21,791 nucleotides of DNA from an uncultured Lacticaseibacillus sp. (GCA_934370925.1 CAKRNG010000032.1:1-21791); one strand, 5' to 3'. Positions 7,650 through 15,714 are shown, counted from the stretch's first letter. Notes: generated from the sequence alone by a model not told the origin. Translations and numbers: made by a program.

Positions 7650-7790
7650 TGCGCCGCGCTGTGGTTAGTCGCGCGCCAGAAGACTGTCCCCGGTATACAA
7701 GGCAGTCCCGACATAAATCCTAAGTTCGGGATTTCCGCCGGACTGCCTTGTATACCGGGGGCAAACCGTCTTCTGTCGCAGCCTCGTCAT
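7650..7790 (-). repeat. Palindromic intergenic repeat, long copy
   Basis: Reverse-oriented copy of the element at 5583-5669. Shared segments, read on the minus strand, include GAGGCTGCG, CAGAAGACGGTTTG, CCCCGGTATACAAGG, GTCTTCTGGCGCGCGAC and GCGGCGCA. This copy carries an extra arm: a perfect 21-bp inverted repeat at 7688-7708 and 7740-7760 around a 31-nt loop that has its own AAATCC/GGATTT stem. An outer stem (7673-7684 with 7768-7779, one mismatch) closes the structure. It lies beyond the pox terminator and before murR, so it is not needed as a terminator. Confidence 0.85.
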
Positions 7791-7841
7791 ATAAATCATT
7801 AGTCAATCCCTAGTATTTGATAATAGATTGCATGATTCCCG

Positions 7842-7871
7842 TTGCGTTTTTGTCACCGGTCGGGGTATCCT
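7842..7871 (+). promoter_or_regulatory. Possible murR promoter
   Basis: TTGCGT at 7842-7847, an 18-nt spacer, then TATCCT at 7866-7871, 24 nt before the ATG. The match is moderate and no other good candidate lies nearby. Confidence 0.35.
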
Positions 7872-7894
7872 GTTGGTAGAAATGAGGGATTGCG

Positions 7895-8767
7895 ATGTCA
7901 GTGCGGGGAAATTGTTTAAGTGCGCGGGATGGGTTGGCCACCGCGGAGCGTCGAGTTGCCGATTTTATTTTGAATCATCCGGAGACGGTGCTCACCATGA
8001 ATGTGCAGGACTTAGCGGCTGCTGCTGAAACGAGTGCGGCGACAGTTAGTCGTGTGGTGCGACGGTTGAATTTTTCTGGATACAATGAGCTGAAGTTGCA
8101 GTTGATGGCTGATTTGAGTGCTGGGCAAGAGGATGAAAGTGTGGACGACGCGATTCGTCCAGATGAAGATTTGCATTCATTGAAGTCAAAGCTATTGGCC
8201 AGTGCGGAACGTTCGTTGCGTGAGACCGTTGATCAGGTGCACGAAGATGACTTAGAAAATGTCTTGCCGTTGCTCCATCAAGCGCGTCACCTCCTGATTT
8301 TTGGAGTTGGGGCTTCTTACCTAGTGGCGCAGAACATTGCGCAAAAGTGGTCACGATTGGGGTATGCTTGCACGGTGAGCGATGACTTGAACATGTTTCT
8401 TCCGCCAGCCATGGCCACCAATCCGCACGATGCGGTTGTTTGGTTTGTCTCGAATTCGGGGGAATCACCAGAAGCAGTGATGGCCGCAAAGCTGGCACAC
8501 AGCGCCGGGTTACCTGTGATTGCCACCACTAAATTAGGAACGAATTCGCTGACAAAATATGCTGATTACCAGCTACAAACTTCAAATCCCATTGAGGGGC
8601 TGCACCGTTACGCGGCAACACAGTCATTACACGCGCAGTTTATGCTAATCGACATTGTGTATTACGCGTTTGTGAGTCGGTACTACGAAGAGGCCGAACA
8701 TTCCGTTAGTATTTCGCGAGAAGCAGTTGCTGAATACAAGCGGTCGCTACGAAATGGGTTTAAATAG
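7895..8767 (+). CDS. murR: MurR/RpiR family transcriptional regulator
   Basis: A 290-residue regulator. Residues about 1-77 form an HTH_6 domain, with the recognition region around DLAAAAETSAATVSRVVRRL and the typical SGYNELKLQL stretch after it. Residues about 120-255 form a SIS sugar-phosphate-binding domain (LLIFGVGASYLVAQNIAQKW, WFVSNSGESPEAVMAAKLA). The ATG at 7895 follows GAGGG by 6 nt. It has its own terminator and sits directly upstream of mupG-murQ-EIIBCA in the same orientation, so control of that operon with MurNAc-6-phosphate as ligand is the best inference, as for E. coli MurR. The operator could not be located by eye. Confidence 0.85.
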   Translation: MSVRGNCLSARDGLATAERRVADFILNHPETVLTMNVQDLAAAAETSAATVSRVVRRLNFSGYNELKLQLMADLSAGQEDESVDDAIRPDEDLHSLKSKLLASAERSLRETVDQVHEDDLENVLPLLHQARHLLIFGVGASYLVAQNIAQKWSRLGYACTVSDDLNMFLPPAMATNPHDAVVWFVSNSGESPEAVMAAKLAHSAGLPVIATTKLGTNSLTKYADYQLQTSNPIEGLHRYAATQSLHAQFMLIDIVYYAFVSRYYEEAEHSVSISREAVAEYKRSLRNGFK

Positions 8768-8788
8768 CTGTCAATTAAAGGTGAAAGA

Positions 8789-8818
8789 AGAGGACGCGGC
8801 GTGCGTTCTCTTTTTTTG
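8789..8818 (+). terminator. Intrinsic terminator after murR
   Basis: Stem AGAGGACGC/GCGTTCTCT (one G-U pair), GGCGT loop, and a T8 tract. It isolates murR from the downstream operon. Confidence 0.85.
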
Positions 8819-8864
8819 TTTAATTTTTGCGGTGAAATTTTTTTACAAGAAATCGTATTTAATC

Positions 8865-8893
8865 TTGAAAACGTTTTTCTTAAATGTTATTCT
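8865..8893 (+). promoter_or_regulatory. Promoter of the mupG-murQ-PTS operon
   Basis: TTGAAA at 8865-8870, a 17-nt spacer, and TATTCT at 8888-8893. Initiation near 8900 would give a leader of about 215 nt before mupG. Confidence 0.6.
8866..8879 (+). promoter_or_regulatory. cre-like site on the mur operon -35
   Basis: TGAAAACGTTTTTC has a perfect left cre half (TGAAAACGTT), but its last two bases differ from the consensus CA. It overlaps the -35 box, consistent with catabolite repression of a sugar-PTS operon. Confidence 0.45.
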
Positions 8894-8896
8894 AGC

Positions 8897-8980
8897 TTTG
8901 TTGACGGAAAGGGCTTACATGAATTGCGGTGAGCTAAATTAAAAAAAGCCCAAAATAAAGATAAGCCACCCGTCAACAAG
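8897..8980 (+). promoter_or_regulatory. Structured 5' leader of the mur operon
   Basis: The predicted transcript begins with a 10-bp perfect stem TTGTTGACGG (8898-8907) pairing with CCGTCAACAA (8970-8979). Inside it, GGGCTT (8911-8916) can pair with AAGCCC (8946-8951), or GGCTTA (8912-8917) with TAAGCC (8962-8967); these two pairings exclude each other. A seven-residue frame (ATG at 8919, peptide MNCGELN) has AAAGGG just before it. No known riboswitch class was recognised, and no U-tract terminator follows. The remaining leader to 9100 holds no gene. Confidence 0.45.
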
Positions 8981-9115
8981 TGCATTGCCCAGTCCAAACG
9001 TATTAACACTGAAATAATTGCTTAAACGACTTCTTTATTGGTATAGGAAGATTGATGATGAACTGGACAGGTCAATGAATATGTGTGATTATCTTGATAT
9101 TGGGAGGTGAAATGA

Positions 9116-10159
9116 ATGTATGGTTTTTCGGTTTATCTGAGCAACCCACTCGATGAGGGTGAATTGGTATATATCAAATCGATGCGAGCGGCTGGGTTTA
9201 AGGGTGTGTTTACCTCGTTACACATTCCTGAAGACGATGCAACGGTCCTTCGAAGCCGGCTGAAACAACTGAGTGAAATCTGTGCAGCTTTAGACCTGGA
9301 TTTGATGGCCGATATCTCCACGGATGGATTTGCGCGGTTGCAAATTGATTACACGGACGTTGCGGCAGTGCGGACGTTAGGGTTGGCTGGAATGCGGCTG
9401 GATTACGGGTTCACAATGGCGGAAATTGCGGCACTCACGCATGTACTACCGATTGCCCTAAACGCTAGCACGTTGACGCTCGCTGACTTGCAGGCGCTGC
9501 GGGATGCGGGGGCAGATTTAACCCACATCGAAGCGTGGCACAATTACTATCCGCGTCCAGAGACAGGGCTTGATGCCGCTTGGTACGCCGAGAAGAATGC
9601 GTGGCTGCAACAGCAAGGACTCAAGACGATGGGGTTCGTGGCCGGGGATGGACAACGGCGACTACCATTAGGGGCCGGGTTACCCACGTTAGAGGCACAT
9701 CGAAACTTGAATCCTTTAGCAGCTGCAATCGACCTTGCCGCGCTCGCAACGGATAAGGTTTACGTGGGGGATAACACACTCCGTCCAGAAACGCAGGCGC
9801 AATTTGCGCGTTTCATTCAGGATGACGTTTTACAGCTACGAACGACGGAACCATTACCAGCACCGCTTTATAACCGCATTTGGCACAATCGTTCAGACGT
9901 GGCCCGAGATGTGGTGCGTCTGGAAGAAGCCCGTCCCCTGCAGCTTTTGTCGACGGTACCGACGTCTGAATGTCCGCGAATGCAGGGTAGCGTGACGGTT
10001 GATAATTCTGCGTATGGACGTTATGCGGGTGAAATTCAAATCACGAAGCACGACCTCCCCGCAGATACGCGCGTCAACGTTTTGGGAACGCTGGATACAG
10101 CGAGCCAGGCATTGTTACCTTTTGTCGGGGCGCACCAAGCACTTGAATTTATTGTTTGA
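9116..10159 (+). CDS. mupG: 6-phospho-N-acetylmuramidase (DUF871, GH170)
   Basis: A 347-residue protein of the DUF871 family, whose staphylococcal member MupG hydrolyses MurNAc-6-phosphate-GlcNAc to MurNAc-6-phosphate and GlcNAc in the cytoplasm. The N-terminal two thirds have the barrel-like pattern of the family ([70 protein letters not shown]). The C-terminal part (about 240-347) is the smaller beta-rich domain. GGGAGGTG at 9102-9109 sets the ATG at 9116; an out-of-frame ATG at 9112 is ignored. murQ follows 13 bp later. No signal peptide is present, matching an intracellular enzyme acting on PTS-delivered disaccharide. Confidence 0.85.
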   Translation: MYGFSVYLSNPLDEGELVYIKSMRAAGFKGVFTSLHIPEDDATVLRSRLKQLSEICAALDLDLMADISTDGFARLQIDYTDVAAVRTLGLAGMRLDYGFTMAEIAALTHVLPIALNASTLTLADLQALRDAGADLTHIEAWHNYYPRPETGLDAAWYAEKNAWLQQQGLKTMGFVAGDGQRRLPLGAGLPTLEAHRNLNPLAAAIDLAALATDKVYVGDNTLRPETQAQFARFIQDDVLQLRTTEPLPAPLYNRIWHNRSDVARDVVRLEEARPLQLLSTVPTSECPRMQGSVTVDNSAYGRYAGEIQITKHDLPADTRVNVLGTLDTASQALLPFVGAHQALEFIV

Positions 10160-10172
10160 TTGGAGAATGACG

Positions 10173-11069
10173 ATGACTGAACTTAATTTAGATAAACTCA
10201 CCACTGAAACACGAAATGAGAAAACGATGCACCTTGATACCATGAGCGTCCACGACTTTGTTCGTGTGATGAACGCTGAGGATCAGACGGTTGCCGTGAG
10301 TGTCAGCCACGCACTGCCACAGATTGAACAAGCGATTACGGCAATTATTGATAGTTTTAATCGTGGTGGTCGGCTCTTCTACATTGGTGCTGGGACGAGT
10401 GGCCGCCTGGGTGTCTTGGACGCGGCGGAATGCGTGCCCACTTTCGGAACCGAACCAGAAATGGTGCAGGGACTGATTGCGGGGGGCGACAGCGCCATGA
10501 CCGTTGCGGTTGAAGGTGCGGAGGATTCCCCTGAATTAGGCAAGGCGGATCTAGTTGCTGCAGAGTTGACGGCAAATGATACGGTCGTCGGCATTGCGGC
10601 GAGTGGCCGGACGCCATACGTGGTCGGGGGGCTCGATTATGCCCGTCAAATTGGCAGCCATACCGTGAGTTTAGCGGCAAATGCGGATGCGGTTATCAGT
10701 CAGCACGCTGATATTGCGATTGAAGTACCAGTTGGCGCAGAAATTCTGACTGGGTCAACGCGTTTGAAGTCAGGAACCGCCCAGAAGTTGGTGCTGAACA
10801 TGCTCTCAACGGGTGCCATGGTTGGGATTGGCAAAGTGTACAAGAACTTAATGGTGGATGTTCGGCCAACGAACGAAAAGTTGGTTGAACGCAGCAAACG
10901 GATTATTCAGCAGGCAACAGACTGTGATGCCGCAACTGCGGCAACTGCCTTTACGGAAGCGGACCAGAATGTGAAACTCGCAATTGTCATGGTTCTCACG
11001 GATTTGCCTAAAGAAGAAGCACAGAAACGATTGACGGCAGGTAAAGGATTCGTTCGTAAAGCAATTTAG
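10173..11069 (+). CDS. murQ: N-acetylmuramic acid 6-phosphate etherase
   Basis: A 298-residue SIS-domain lyase that cleaves the D-lactyl ether of MurNAc-6-phosphate, giving GlcNAc-6-phosphate and D-lactate. The signature [20 protein letters not shown] carries Glu86, and Glu117 lies in [11 protein letters not shown]; these correspond to the two essential glutamates of E. coli MurQ (83 and 114). The C-terminal part contains [18 protein letters not shown] and [13 protein letters not shown], typical of the family. The length equals the usual 298. The start is the second of two close ATGs (10173), because TGGAG at 10161-10165 is then 7 nt away. The frame is open upstream to 9999 only as a shadow of mupG. 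The PTS gene begins 11 bp after the stop. Confidence 0.95.
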   Translation: MTELNLDKLTTETRNEKTMHLDTMSVHDFVRVMNAEDQTVAVSVSHALPQIEQAITAIIDSFNRGGRLFYIGAGTSGRLGVLDAAECVPTFGTEPEMVQGLIAGGDSAMTVAVEGAEDSPELGKADLVAAELTANDTVVGIAASGRTPYVVGGLDYARQIGSHTVSLAANADAVISQHADIAIEVPVGAEILTGSTRLKSGTAQKLVLNMLSTGAMVGIGKVYKNLMVDVRPTNEKLVERSKRIIQQATDCDAATAATAFTEADQNVKLAIVMVLTDLPKEEAQKRLTAGKGFVRKAI

Positions 11070-11080
11070 GAGGAAGACGC

Positions 11081-13054
11081 ATGGCTGGAGATAAGTACAG
11101 TGTGATTGGCCAGGCCATTTTTGACCACGTGGGCGGGCCACAGAACGTTGAGAAGTTGATTCACTGCATGACGCGTGTGCGGATGACCATTCGGGATTAT
11201 AGTCTAGTCGACATGGATGGACTCAAGCAGATTCCGGGCGTCCTCGGCGTTGTTCAGGAAGACACGTTGCAGGTCGTCATTGGTCCTGGTGCGGTGAACA
11301 AGGTCGCCTTGGCGATGGTGAATAGCGTGGGGGTTGAGCTCGGGGAACCGTTCCCCGCAGATTCTCACGCCAGCAATCGCGACGCCGTGAACGCGAAGGC
11401 GGCTGAAGTCCACGCGGCACAGAAGGCCAAGTTGAAGCAGACGTGGTGGCGGAAGGTACTCAAATCCATTTCGGGGATTTTCATTCCGTTAATTCCAGTG
11501 TTTGTTGGTGCGGGACTAATTTCGGGGATTGCGGCCATCCTGTCGAACATGATGGTGGCGGGCCAAATCGGGAAAAACTGGACGGATATTATTACCGTGC
11601 TCAAGGTCATCAACAGCGGCCTGTTCTCCTACTTGGCAATTTACGTCGGGATTAACGCAGCCACTGAGTTTAAGAGCACGCCAGGAATCGGGGGCGCAAT
11701 CGGTGCAATGACCCTGCTGCCTGGGGTCGTGGCACCAATCACCATCACGAATATCTTTAATCACCAAGCCTTGTCTGCTGGACAGGGGGGGATTATTGGG
11801 GTTATCTTCGCGGTGTGGATTGCGTCGATGATTGAAAAACAACTGCACAAGTTAATTCCAGATTCAATCGATATTATTTTTACCCCGATGCTAACGCTAT
11901 TAATTGTTGGGGTCTTCACGATTTTCCTCGTCATGCCAGTTGCTGGTGTGATTTCAACTTCCCTGGTCGGCGCGATTCAGTGGGTCTTGAATGTTGGTGG
12001 CGCCTTCTCCGGATTCGTGCTTGGCCTGTTCTTCCTGCCAATGGTGATGTTCGGGTTGCACCAAGTATTGACCCCAATTCACGTTGAAATGATTAACAAA
12101 CTTGGCTTCACCCCCCTTCTGCCAATCCTCGCGATGGCTGGCGGTGGTCAAGTTGGGGCAGCCATGGCGCTCTGGATTCGTTGCCGTAAGAACAAGAAGC
12201 TGACGGGGATGATCAAAGGTGCACTGCCTGTTGGGATTCTTGGGGTCGGCGAACCGTTGATTTACGGGGTGACCTTGCCACTTGGACGGCCATTTATCAC
12301 CGCATGTATTGGTGGTGGGATTGGTGGTGCCGTAATTGGTGGCATTGGTTCCATTGGCGCAATTGCCATTGGTCCTTCAGGTGTTGCGCTGATTCCACTG
12401 ATTGCAAACGGTAAGTGGATGGGCTATGTTCTCGGCTTGCTCGCCGCATACGCCGGTGGGTTCATCGCCACTTACTTCTTCGGGGTACCAAAGTCCGCGA
12501 TGGTCGGTGATGATGACGATGAAGTGGTTGCTGCACCTGTTGCAGCTTCCGTGACGCCTGCCGAACCCGTTATGTCCAGTGAAGACGTGACGGCAGGAAC
12601 GGCAACACTTGTCGCAACGGCAGACGGTCAGCTGCTACCAATGGATCAAGTAAATGATGATGTCTTTAGTCAGAAGATGGTTGGGGATGGCTTTGCGGTT
12701 GTGCCAACAAACGGCGCAATTGTTGCCCCAACAGATGGCACCATTGTGAGCGTGGCGGATACGAAGCACGCGATTATGATGACAACGCCTAATGGGATGG
12801 AGCTCTTGTTACACTTGGGTTTGGATACCGTTGAATTAGGTGGAACGCCATTCACCGTGAATGTTCAGGCTGGCGCGCATGTGCATGCCGGTCAACAAAT
12901 TGCGTTGATGGACGTGGATGCCGTCAAACAGGCTGGCAAACAGACGACAATTATTCTTGCCGTGACGAACATGGACAAGGTTGCGTCAATTAGTTCTATA
13001 ACGGCAGGCACTGTTGAAGCGGGAACTGCCGTGCAGACGGTGACAACTAAATAG
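11081..13054 (+). CDS. PTS EIIBCA permease, probably MurNAc-type sugars
   Basis: A 657-residue phosphotransferase permease of the glucose-sucrose superfamily. The IIB domain (1-90) has phospho-Cys29 in IHCMTRVRM, and the IIC membrane domain (about 125-468) contains GVGEPLIYGVTLP. An acidic/Ala linker (475-510) follows, then a IIA (Crr-like) domain (about 515-645) with phospho-His578 in LLLHLGLDTV and the companion His563. It imports and phosphorylates its sugar at the membrane. Position right after mupG and murQ points to MurNAc or MurNAc-GlcNAc. E. coli MurP lacks a IIA domain; this version carries its own. The ATG follows TAGGAGGAAG. Specificity is inferred from context only; a beta-glucoside or sucrose-type substrate is the alternative. 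Confidence 0.85.
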   Translation: MAGDKYSVIGQAIFDHVGGPQNVEKLIHCMTRVRMTIRDYSLVDMDGLKQIPGVLGVVQEDTLQVVIGPGAVNKVALAMVNSVGVELGEPFPADSHASNRDAVNAKAAEVHAAQKAKLKQTWWRKVLKSISGIFIPLIPVFVGAGLISGIAAILSNMMVAGQIGKNWTDIITVLKVINSGLFSYLAIYVGINAATEFKSTPGIGGAIGAMTLLPGVVAPITITNIFNHQALSAGQGGIIGVIFAVWIASMIEKQLHKLIPDSIDIIFTPMLTLLIVGVFTIFLVMPVAGVISTSLVGAIQWVLNVGGAFSGFVLGLFFLPMVMFGLHQVLTPIHVEMINKLGFTPLLPILAMAGGGQVGAAMALWIRCRKNKKLTGMIKGALPVGILGVGEPLIYGVTLPLGRPFITACIGGGIGGAVIGGIGSIGAIAIGPSGVALIPLIANGKWMGYVLGLLAAYAGGFIATYFFGVPKSAMVGDDDDEVVAAPVAASVTPAEPVMSSEDVTAGTATLVATADGQLLPMDQVNDDVFSQKMVGDGFAVVPTNGAIVAPTDGTIVSVADTKHAIMMTTPNGMELLLHLGLDTVELGGTPFTVNVQAGAHVHAGQQIALMDVDAVKQAGKQTTIILAVTNMDKVASISSITAGTVEAGTAVQTVTTK

Positions 13055-13056
13055 GT

Positions 13057-13106
13057 GCCACCAAACAAAAAACTGCCATCATGATGATGGCAGTTTTTGT
13101 TTGGTG
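13057..13106. terminator. Bidirectional terminator between PTS gene and ndt
   Basis: A nearly perfect palindrome with GC core CTGCCATC/GATGGCAG, flanked by A-rich and T-rich arms (AAACAAAAAA / TTTTTGTTT). It has a U-tract in both directions and serves the two convergent units. Confidence 0.9.
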
Positions 13107-13110
13107 AAAA

Positions 13111-13587
13111 TTAATCAAGATAAGGTTGAAGTGCCGCAACCACAGCATCTACCGTATCAACGATGGTCCCGTTCAATTTGATGAGGCCCGTTGTGTAGAG
13201 GTTGAGGTAGTGGAATTGATTTTCGGCAATTTCAGCGAGCGCTGCGAGTTTCTGCTGATTGCTTGCCCCCTGCTGGCGTGAGTCCGTGTATAGCCCGATA
13301 ATTGGAATGTTCTTGGCGTATGCGACACCAATTTCACTCGCGACACCGGCATCAATGGTGATCCCGTCGAGGACTGCAATGACCAGGTCACTGGCAGTAA
13401 GTTCATTCGTGTCGGCTTCCGCAATCATTTTCGAATCGGCATAAGCGTTTTTATCGTTAATCGCGGCATTTTCTTGGGGCAGGTAGATGTCAATCCCCGG
13501 AACTTGCGCGCGCAGTTCTGCAACAATGCGTGCGTTGAATTCAAAGTCAGCTTGGCTAAAGAGGCCGTTTGCAAAATAAATCTTCAT
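13111..13587 (-). CDS. Nucleoside 2-deoxyribosyltransferase
   Basis: A 158-residue cytoplasmic enzyme of the Nuc_deoxyrib_tr family, exchanging the base of 2'-deoxynucleosides for purine and pyrimidine salvage, a trait typical of lactobacilli. It begins MKIYFANGLFSQADFEFNAR, has YLPQEN around 35-40, the metal- or ribose-side DLVIAVLDG stretch ending near Asp74, and DAGVASEIGVAYA with the probable nucleophile Glu85. The length matches the family (about 157). The ATG at 13587 has GGAGGAAGA upstream. It is second in a minus-strand pair 37 bp behind rlmD, ending at the shared terminator. Confidence 0.92.
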   Translation of the reverse strand: MKIYFANGLFSQADFEFNARIVAELRAQVPGIDIYLPQENAAINDKNAYADSKMIAEADTNELTASDLVIAVLDGITIDAGVASEIGVAYAKNIPIIGLYTDSRQQGASNQQKLAALAEIAENQFHYLNLYTTGLIKLNGTIVDTVDAVVAALQPYLD

Positions 13588-13624
13588 TCTTCTTCCTCCA
13601 AATTAAGATGAACGGGACGGGTGG

Positions 13625-15010
13625 TTAGTAGTGCCGGCGCTGTGGACGCAGGCTGAGCTTGACCACGGCCTCGACACGGGATGTTTGTGGGAACATGTCG
13701 ACGGACTGGATGTAGTCAACGGTGTAGGCCTTGCTCAGACGAACGAGGTCACGTGCAAGCGTTGAGGGGTTGCAGGAAACATACACGAACTTCTTGGGAC
13801 GTGCACGCAGAAGGGCGGGGATGAAAGCACCCTCAAGTCCAGTACGTGGGGGATCCACGATGACTGCATCAGGCTTGTAACCATCGCTGAGCCAGCGGGG
13901 GAGGACGTCTTCGGCCTTCCCCGTCACATATTCGGTGTTGGTGAAACCATTTTGTTTAGCGTTTTGCTTGGCATCTTCAATCGCGGCGGGGATGGTATCC
14001 ATTCCGCGAACGCTGCCGGCTTGGTGCGCTAAGGCGAGGCCGAGCGTCCCAACCCCACAGTAGGCGTCGACAAGCTTGTCCCCTGGTTGAAGATCAAGTG
14101 CGCGCAGGGCTTCCTGGTATAAGACGGCAGTTTGTTCGGGATTCAACTGTAAGAAGGCTTGGGGCGACAACATGTAGTGAACCCCGTTAATGACCTCCGT
14201 GATGTACTGGGCACCTGCAAGCAGCGTTGTCTCGTCGCCCCATACTTGACTGGTGCGGCCCTTGTTAACATTTTGGCTCACGCTCACCACCGCTGGCAAC
14301 TCGGTCGCAATCGCCGCCAGCAATTCTGCCTTCTTCGGGAGCTTCGGTGAGTTCGTGACGAAGGTGACTTGCACCTCACCCGTTGCGGCGGATTCGCGTA
14401 CCACGAGGGTTTTGATGATACCTGAGTTGGTCTTCTCGTCGTAAACGGGAATGTTCAGCCGTTCGATGATGGCACACAGGCTGTTAATGATGGACATGGT
14501 TAAAGGACGCTGCGTCGCAAATGTTGCGAGTGGGACGAGGTCGTGGGTGCCGGGTTTGTACATACCGGCCCGAACGTGACCATCAATCATGCGAACGGGG
14601 AACTGTGCCTTATTCCGGTAGTGGAGGGGGTTCTCCGCGCCAAGGGTTTCTCGGACATCGTAATGTTCATAGCCGGCTGGTTTAAACTTGGCGAGCGATT
14701 GAACGATGACATCCGTCTTGAAGCGCAACTGTGCGGGATAGCTGAGGGCACCCAATTCGATGCCCCCAACATTCCCGTATTGTGGGTCAACTGGGGAGAC
14801 GCGGTCTGGGGATGGCTTGCGAACCCGGTGCGTTTTTGCTTCGAGGTAGCGGTCGTGAATGGCGGTTACTTCTGCCACGACAACTTCTTCTGGTAGCGCG
14901 CCGGTGACGAAGGTGATTTTCCGGCGATAGTAGCCAATACCGGCACCGTTAATGTCCATACGCCGAATGGTGAGGGGGAAGCGGTCGCCAATTTGTAACT
15001 CTTTATCCAT
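13625..15010 (-). CDS. 23S rRNA (uracil-C5)-methyltransferase, RlmD/RlmCD family
   Basis: A 461-residue SAM-dependent uracil methyltransferase. An N-terminal TRAM domain (about 5-60) is followed by the RNA-binding linker domain and the methyltransferase domain with DAYCGVGTLGLALA, the VDPPRTGLEG motif and YVSCNPSTLARDL, which holds the nucleophile Cys413. Glu447 in SRVEAVVKL is the expected base. Gram-positive members methylate two sites in 23S rRNA (747/1939 numbering). The four cysteines that bind an iron-sulphur cluster in E. coli RlmD are not visible: the CGGC position reads VGGI (81-84). The start at 15010 follows GGAG. It heads the unit with ndt. Which uridines are modified cannot be told from sequence. 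Confidence 0.88.
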   Translation of the reverse strand: MDKELQIGDRFPLTIRRMDINGAGIGYYRRKITFVTGALPEEVVVAEVTAIHDRYLEAKTHRVRKPSPDRVSPVDPQYGNVGGIELGALSYPAQLRFKTDVIVQSLAKFKPAGYEHYDVRETLGAENPLHYRNKAQFPVRMIDGHVRAGMYKPGTHDLVPLATFATQRPLTMSIINSLCAIIERLNIPVYDEKTNSGIIKTLVVRESAATGEVQVTFVTNSPKLPKKAELLAAIATELPAVVSVSQNVNKGRTSQVWGDETTLLAGAQYITEVINGVHYMLSPQAFLQLNPEQTAVLYQEALRALDLQPGDKLVDAYCGVGTLGLALAHQAGSVRGMDTIPAAIEDAKQNAKQNGFTNTEYVTGKAEDVLPRWLSDGYKPDAVIVDPPRTGLEGAFIPALLRARPKKFVYVSCNPSTLARDLVRLSKAYTVDYIQSVDMFPQTSRVEAVVKLSLRPQRRHY

Positions 15011-15030
15011 TAATTAATCTCCATATAGTG

Positions 15031-15083
15031 GTTATTGTGGTGATGCCAAACTGTCTTTTGACTGGTGACACAACCACAATAAC
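15031..15083. repeat. 11-bp inverted repeat upstream of rlmD
   Basis: GTTATTGTGGT at 15031-15041 and ACCACAATAAC at 15073-15083, perfect, with a 31-nt spacer. It lies 20 nt upstream of the rlmD-like start, between two divergently transcribed units. It may be a leader hairpin or an operator. A second hairpin, AGACGAG/CTCGTCT, lies at 15100-15122 without a suitably placed U-tract. The rest of 15011-15226 shows nothing else. Confidence 0.5.
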
Positions 15084-15226
15084 TGCGTGCGTTTTTTTGA
15101 GACGAGGTTGAACTGCTCGTCTTCGCGTGAATCATTCAGAACAAATTATCCCACAGATTGATTTGCATCACATTAATTTCACGGAACAGAATGATTTATT
15201 TTGGTTGGGGAAATCGTGTTCACCTT

Positions 15227-15254
15227 TTGAATTCAGCGACAGTCAGGGTATAAT
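15227..15254 (+). promoter_or_regulatory. Promoter of small membrane protein genes
   Basis: TTGAAT (15227-15232), a 16-nt spacer, then a perfect TATAAT (15249-15254). It lies inside an upstream in-frame extension of the next gene, and so decides against the longer start. Confidence 0.7.
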
Positions 15255-15336
15255 GGTTGGGAAGAAAGCGAATTCTAAGTTCGCAGGCGCGGGCGGCAAC
15301 AGGTCTTTGTCCGATGCGCAAGGAAAGGGAAACGGC

Positions 15337-15714
15337 ATGAAAATTAGCTTTAACAACCCCAGCTCAAAACGACTGTTGGCGTCAGTTTGGCACAACGACG
15401 AATTACACACGTTGAAGAACGGGGAAACCATTAACTTAAACGTGAAGCGCGGCGATAAGATTACGTATAAAGTAGGTGCCTTGTCCGCAACGCACACACT
15501 GAACTACCAATCACCAAATGGTACTTTTGTTATCGAGATGGAGCGGCGCGTGCAGATGTTTGTGTTTGGGGTTATCTTTTTGGCAATTTTGGCCCTCTAC
15601 TTCACGAACATGCTGGACGATAAGGTGATTGCGTCCGTCATGGCGGTCATTATGCTGGTTGGATATGAAGGGGCGCTGTACTTTAAGGGGTACAAAGCCA
15701 CCGTCGTTCACTGA
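15337..15714 (+). CDS. Small membrane protein, unknown function
   Basis: A 125-residue protein: a hydrophilic, beta-rich N-terminal domain (1-70) and two membrane helices (about 72-90 and 97-116) joined by a short DDK turn. The frame is open back to 15127, but a strong promoter lies in that part and AAGGAAAGGG precedes the ATG at 15337, so the short form is chosen. No family is recognised. A very small two-helix protein follows 13 bp later, suggesting co-transcription. With two helices and a short loop, the N-terminal domain and C-terminus should lie on the same side of the membrane. Confidence 0.65.
   Translation: MKISFNNPSSKRLLASVWHNDELHTLKNGETINLNVKRGDKITYKVGALSATHTLNYQSPNGTFVIEMERRVQMFVFGVIFLAILALYFTNMLDDKVIASVMAVIMLVGYEGALYFKGYKATVVH

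Noticed and set aside
15022..15049. TTGGCA-16-TATATG promoter on the minus strand for rlmD
   Set aside because: Its -10 would overlap the RBS, leaving almost no leader before the ATG at 15010.
15127..15336. Longer N-terminus for the small membrane protein
   Set aside because: A near-consensus promoter lies inside it and a good RBS precedes the ATG at 15337.
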